Source: Bacteroidales bacterium
GTDB lineage: Bacteria; Bacteroidota; Bacteroidia; Bacteroidales; Paludibacteraceae
Length of the DNA: 8,471 bases
Assembly: GCA_018066005.1 (NCBI GenBank)
Contig: JAGHSG010000180.1
Location: forward strand, 1 to 8,471
Direction: 5' to 3'
The translations under genes and the position numbers were made by a program. Of this stretch, positions 6,665-8,471 are shown one piece after another (position 1 is the first letter of the stretch; every line of letters starts with the position of its first letter). Under the pieces are notes generated by a model that saw nothing but the letters and a program-made list of their open reading frames with translations, was not told the origin of the DNA and did not search any database.

Positions 6665-7948
6665 TTATGCACCAAAGTTATCGAAACGGATATCCTGGTC
6701 ATCTACGCCCAGCGAGTGGAGCAGGTCAACCACCGTCTTAGCCACCATTGGAGGACCGCAGAGGTAGTACTCGATATCTTCGGGAGCGTCATGCTGTTTG
6801 AGATAGGTATCGCCCATCACGGGTGCTATGAAGCCTGCCGTGTACTTGATTCCCAGTCCGTCTGCTTTGGGATCCGGACGGTCCAAAGCCAAGTGGAAGT
6901 GGAAATTGGGGAAGTCTTTCTCCAACTGCAAGAAATCTTCGAGGAAGAAAACTTCGTCAATAGCACGTGCGCCATAGAAATAGTGCATCTCGCGGTCGCG
7001 GCATTGGCGTGTCTTGAGCATGTGCATGATTTGTGCGCGCAGCGGAGCCATACCGGCACCACCACCGACCCAAATCATCTCTTTCTTGCTGTCATAAACA
7101 GGGTGGAACTCACCATAAGGACCGCTCATGATAACCTTGTCACCCGGTTTGAGTGAGAAGATATAGGTGGAAGCGATACCGCAAGGCACATCCTGGAACT
7201 CGGGTCCGTTGGGGCACTGGTCTTTCGGTTTGAAAGGAGGAGTGGCGATACGGACGGTCAGCGTGATAATGTCACCTTCGTCGGGATAGTTAGCCATCGA
7301 GTATGCACGGATGGTGGCTTCGGTGTTCTTCTGCTTCAAGCCGAAGAGACCGAAGTTCTTCCAAGCGGGCAAATAGAGGTCGCCGATAAGGCTCTTATCC
7401 ATATCACGGTCGTAGTCGATGTCGTATTCAGGAATACGGATTCGTGCATAACTACCCGGCTCGAAGTTCATGTGCTCACCCTTAGGCAGTTGCACTTTGA
7501 ACTCCTTGATAAACGTAGCCACGTTCTTATTGGAGATAACTTCGCACTCCCACTCCTTAACGCCCAGAACGCTCTCGTCAATCTTGAGTTGGAGGTCGTT
7601 CTTCACTTTAACTTGGCAACCTAAACGCCAGTGGTCTTTCTGTTGTTTACGGCTGAAATGTACAGTCTCGGTCGGCAGAATCTCTCCGCCGCCTTCGAGA
7701 ACTTGGCACTTACACTGACCGCAAGAACCCTTACCGCCACAAGCGGAAGGCAGGTGTACGCCTGCTGCGCCCATAGAGGCGAGTAGGGTACCGCCGGCAG
7801 GAATAGCAAATTCCTTGTCGCCGTTAACGGTTACTTTAACATCTCCGCTGGCTACCAAGTATTTCTTGGCAACGAGCAGAACTACAACAAGCAGGAGTAT
7901 TACAACGAGGAATACTACAACTGCATAAATAATTGCTTGAATATCCAT
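6665..7948 (-). CDS. nqrF: Na+-translocating NADH:quinone reductase subunit F
   Basis: The 427-residue NADH-oxidising subunit of Na+-NQR, anchored in the inner membrane with its catalytic domains in the cytoplasm. One N-terminal membrane helix (about 5-27) is followed by a 2Fe-2S ferredoxin domain with Cys70, Cys76, Cys79 and Cys111 in the expected CGGKGSCGQC pattern. The FAD domain has RAYSMAN (214-220). The NAD-binding domain has GGGAGMAPLRA (295-305) and CGPPMV (397-402). The C-terminus is FDNFGA, where the aromatic residue normally stacks on the flavin. All redox residues are intact, so the subunit should work. It is slightly longer than the about 407 residues of the Vibrio protein. It is the last gene of the operon (order nqrE-nqrF), with AAGGAG 7 bases before the ATG and a strong terminator after the stop. 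Confidence 0.97.
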   Translation of the reverse strand: MDIQAIIYAVVVFLVVILLLVVVLLVAKKYLVASGDVKVTVNGDKEFAIPAGGTLLASMGAAGVHLPSACGGKGSCGQCKCQVLEGGGEILPTETVHFSRKQQKDHWRLGCQVKVKNDLQLKIDESVLGVKEWECEVISNKNVATFIKEFKVQLPKGEHMNFEPGSYARIRIPEYDIDYDRDMDKSLIGDLYLPAWKNFGLFGLKQKNTEATIRAYSMANYPDEGDIITLTVRIATPPFKPKDQCPNGPEFQDVPCGIASTYIFSLKPGDKVIMSGPYGEFHPVYDSKKEMIWVGGGAGMAPLRAQIMHMLKTRQCRDREMHYFYGARAIDEVFFLEDFLQLEKDFPNFHFHLALDRPDPKADGLGIKYTAGFIAPVMGDTYLKQHDAPEDIEYYLCGPPMVAKTVVDLLHSLGVDDQDIRFDNFGA

Positions 7949-7955
7949 AGTTGTT

Positions 7956-7961
7956 CTCCTT
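7956..7961 (-). promoter_or_regulatory. Shine-Dalgarno sequence of nqrF
   Basis: On the - strand AAGGAG lies 7 bases upstream of the nqrF ATG. A good Shine-Dalgarno sequence is uncommon in this phylum and the other starts here lack one. It supports the 7948 start and could permit ribosome entry independent of nqrE. Confidence 0.75.
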
Positions 7962-7962
7962 A

Positions 7963-8007
7963 TTAAATATTAAGTCCGCTGAAGCACATGAAAGCCAGAG
8001 CCATCTA
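7963..8007 (-). pseudogene. nqrE: In-frame TAG and residual C-terminal tail of nqrE
   Basis: After the TAG (8005-8007) the same frame encodes MALAFMCFSGLNI (13 codons, 8004-7966) and then TAA (7963-7965). This matches the NqrE C-terminus, which in relatives reads roughly GLM-(A/S)-L-x-F-M-x-F-S-G at the end of the last membrane helix. If the TAG is counted as Leu, the protein has a normal length of about 208 residues and ends 14 bases before nqrF, a usual operon spacing. The family comparison is from memory, not from an alignment. Confidence 0.85.
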
Positions 8008-8471
8008 ACCTACGGTGATGAAGGTGATGCCAATGCCTTGCAATGGCTTGGGAACATTGTTATACTCCATTTTCTCACGAATACCGGCCAAGCAAACAAT
8101 AGCCAGCATCCAGCCCAGACCCGAACCGATTGCAAAAGCAAATGCGTCACCGAGGTTAGCAATGGCTTTGACGTTTTCGGGGTCTAACAGAACGCGCTGT
8201 TGCATAAAGAGCGAGCCACCCATGATGGCGCAGTTAACGGCAATCAGCGGAAGGAAAATACCGAGGGTCGAATACAGAGAAGGACTCACTTTCTCCACAA
8301 TCATCTCTACTAACTGCGTGATAGCGGCGATGACGGCGATGAAAAGAATGAAACTCAGATAACCTAACCCCAGAGGTGCCAGTACATGAACCTGCAACAG
8401 GTAGTTGACGGGCAGCGTAATCGTCTGAACGAAGATAACGGCTACACCCAGACCGGCAGAGGTCTTAACAT
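8005..8471 (-). CDS. nqrE: Na+-NQR subunit E, 5' part off window, ending at a premature TAG
   Basis: NqrE is one of the hydrophobic subunits of Na+-NQR; with NqrD it holds an iron centre inside the membrane. The gene runs off the right edge, and 154 residues are visible before the TAG, from VKTSAGLGVAVIFVQTIT onward. Family segments are LVEMIVEKVSPSLYSTLGIF, LPLIAVNCAIMGGSLFMQQ (its cysteine matches the iron-ligand Cys of NqrE), GSGLGWMLAIV and IREKMEYNNVP. The frame then hits TAG (8005-8007) after GIGITFITVG, in the middle of the last membrane helix where relatives carry a leucine (VGLM). Family-like sequence continues past this codon, so the gene is either damaged or read through. An apparent start at 8397 is just an internal TTG leucine codon. 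About 40 N-terminal residues should lie outside the window. Confidence 0.92.
   Translation of the reverse strand, partial: VKTSAGLGVAVIFVQTITLPVNYLLQVHVLAPLGLGYLSFILFIAVIAAITQLVEMIVEKVSPSLYSTLGIFLPLIAVNCAIMGGSLFMQQRVLLDPENVKAIANLGDAFAFAIGSGLGWMLAIVCLAGIREKMEYNNVPKPLQGIGITFITVG

Noticed and set aside
6659..7156. 165-codon open frame on the + strand inside nqrF
   Set aside because: It is fully antisense to conserved nqrF codons, and no promoter or family resemblance is seen.
7963..8007. Selenocysteine or pyrrolysine insertion at the nqrE stop
   Set aside because: The codon is TAG, not TGA, so selenocysteine is excluded. Relatives have leucine here in a membrane helix, and no pyl genes are visible, so pyrrolysine is very unlikely.
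7951..8187. Small + strand open frame over the nqrE-nqrF junction
   Set aside because: It is antisense to the nqrE coding region including its conserved tail, with no independent evidence.

Overview
The window looks like chromosomal DNA from a member of the Bacteroidota, probably the order Bacteroidales. Three promoters can be read, and all have the Bacteroidota form TTTG-N20-TAnnTTTG (-33/-7) instead of a proteobacterial -35/-10. Start codons mostly lack Shine-Dalgarno sequences, intergenic DNA is very AT-rich against moderate-GC genes, and the gene set (dnaX, YgiQ-type radical SAM protein, membrane-anchored M23 peptidase, Na+-NQR) fits. Genus cannot be told from the sequence.

Layout. (1) Positions 1-3973, + strand: a tightly coupled run of the 3' part of dnaX, a YgiQ-family radical SAM gene (1-base overlap) and an M23 peptidase gene (4-base overlap). 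A candidate terminator for this run lies inside the next, convergent gene. (2) 3974-4672, - strand: a Crp/Fnr-family regulator whose stop codon directly abuts the M23 stop codon. (3) 4673-4798: a divergent, AT-rich control region with two overlapping promoters whose -33 boxes form one palindrome, plus a 20-base-period direct repeat. (4) 4799-5749, + strand: a membrane-bound family 2 glycosyltransferase of the polyprenyl-phosphate type. (5) 5744-6559, - strand: a COG1237-type metallo-beta-lactamase-fold protein, overlapping the glycosyltransferase end by 6 bases, with its own promoter. (6) 6616-6648: a perfect 13-bp-stem terminator ending the nqr operon. (7) 6665-8471, - strand: nqrF and the 3' part of nqrE, the last two subunits of the Na+-translocating NADH:quinone reductase.

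The most notable observation is in nqrE. An in-frame TAG (8005-8007) interrupts the conserved last membrane helix, but the reading frame continues after it with a family-like tail of 13 codons to a TAA just before nqrF. This is either a nonsense mutation or sequencing error (one base, TTG to TAG) or, less likely, recoding or readthrough. The rest is mainly housekeeping. I saw no CRISPR array, insertion sequence, phage gene, tRNA or rRNA, and no clear new multi-gene system.
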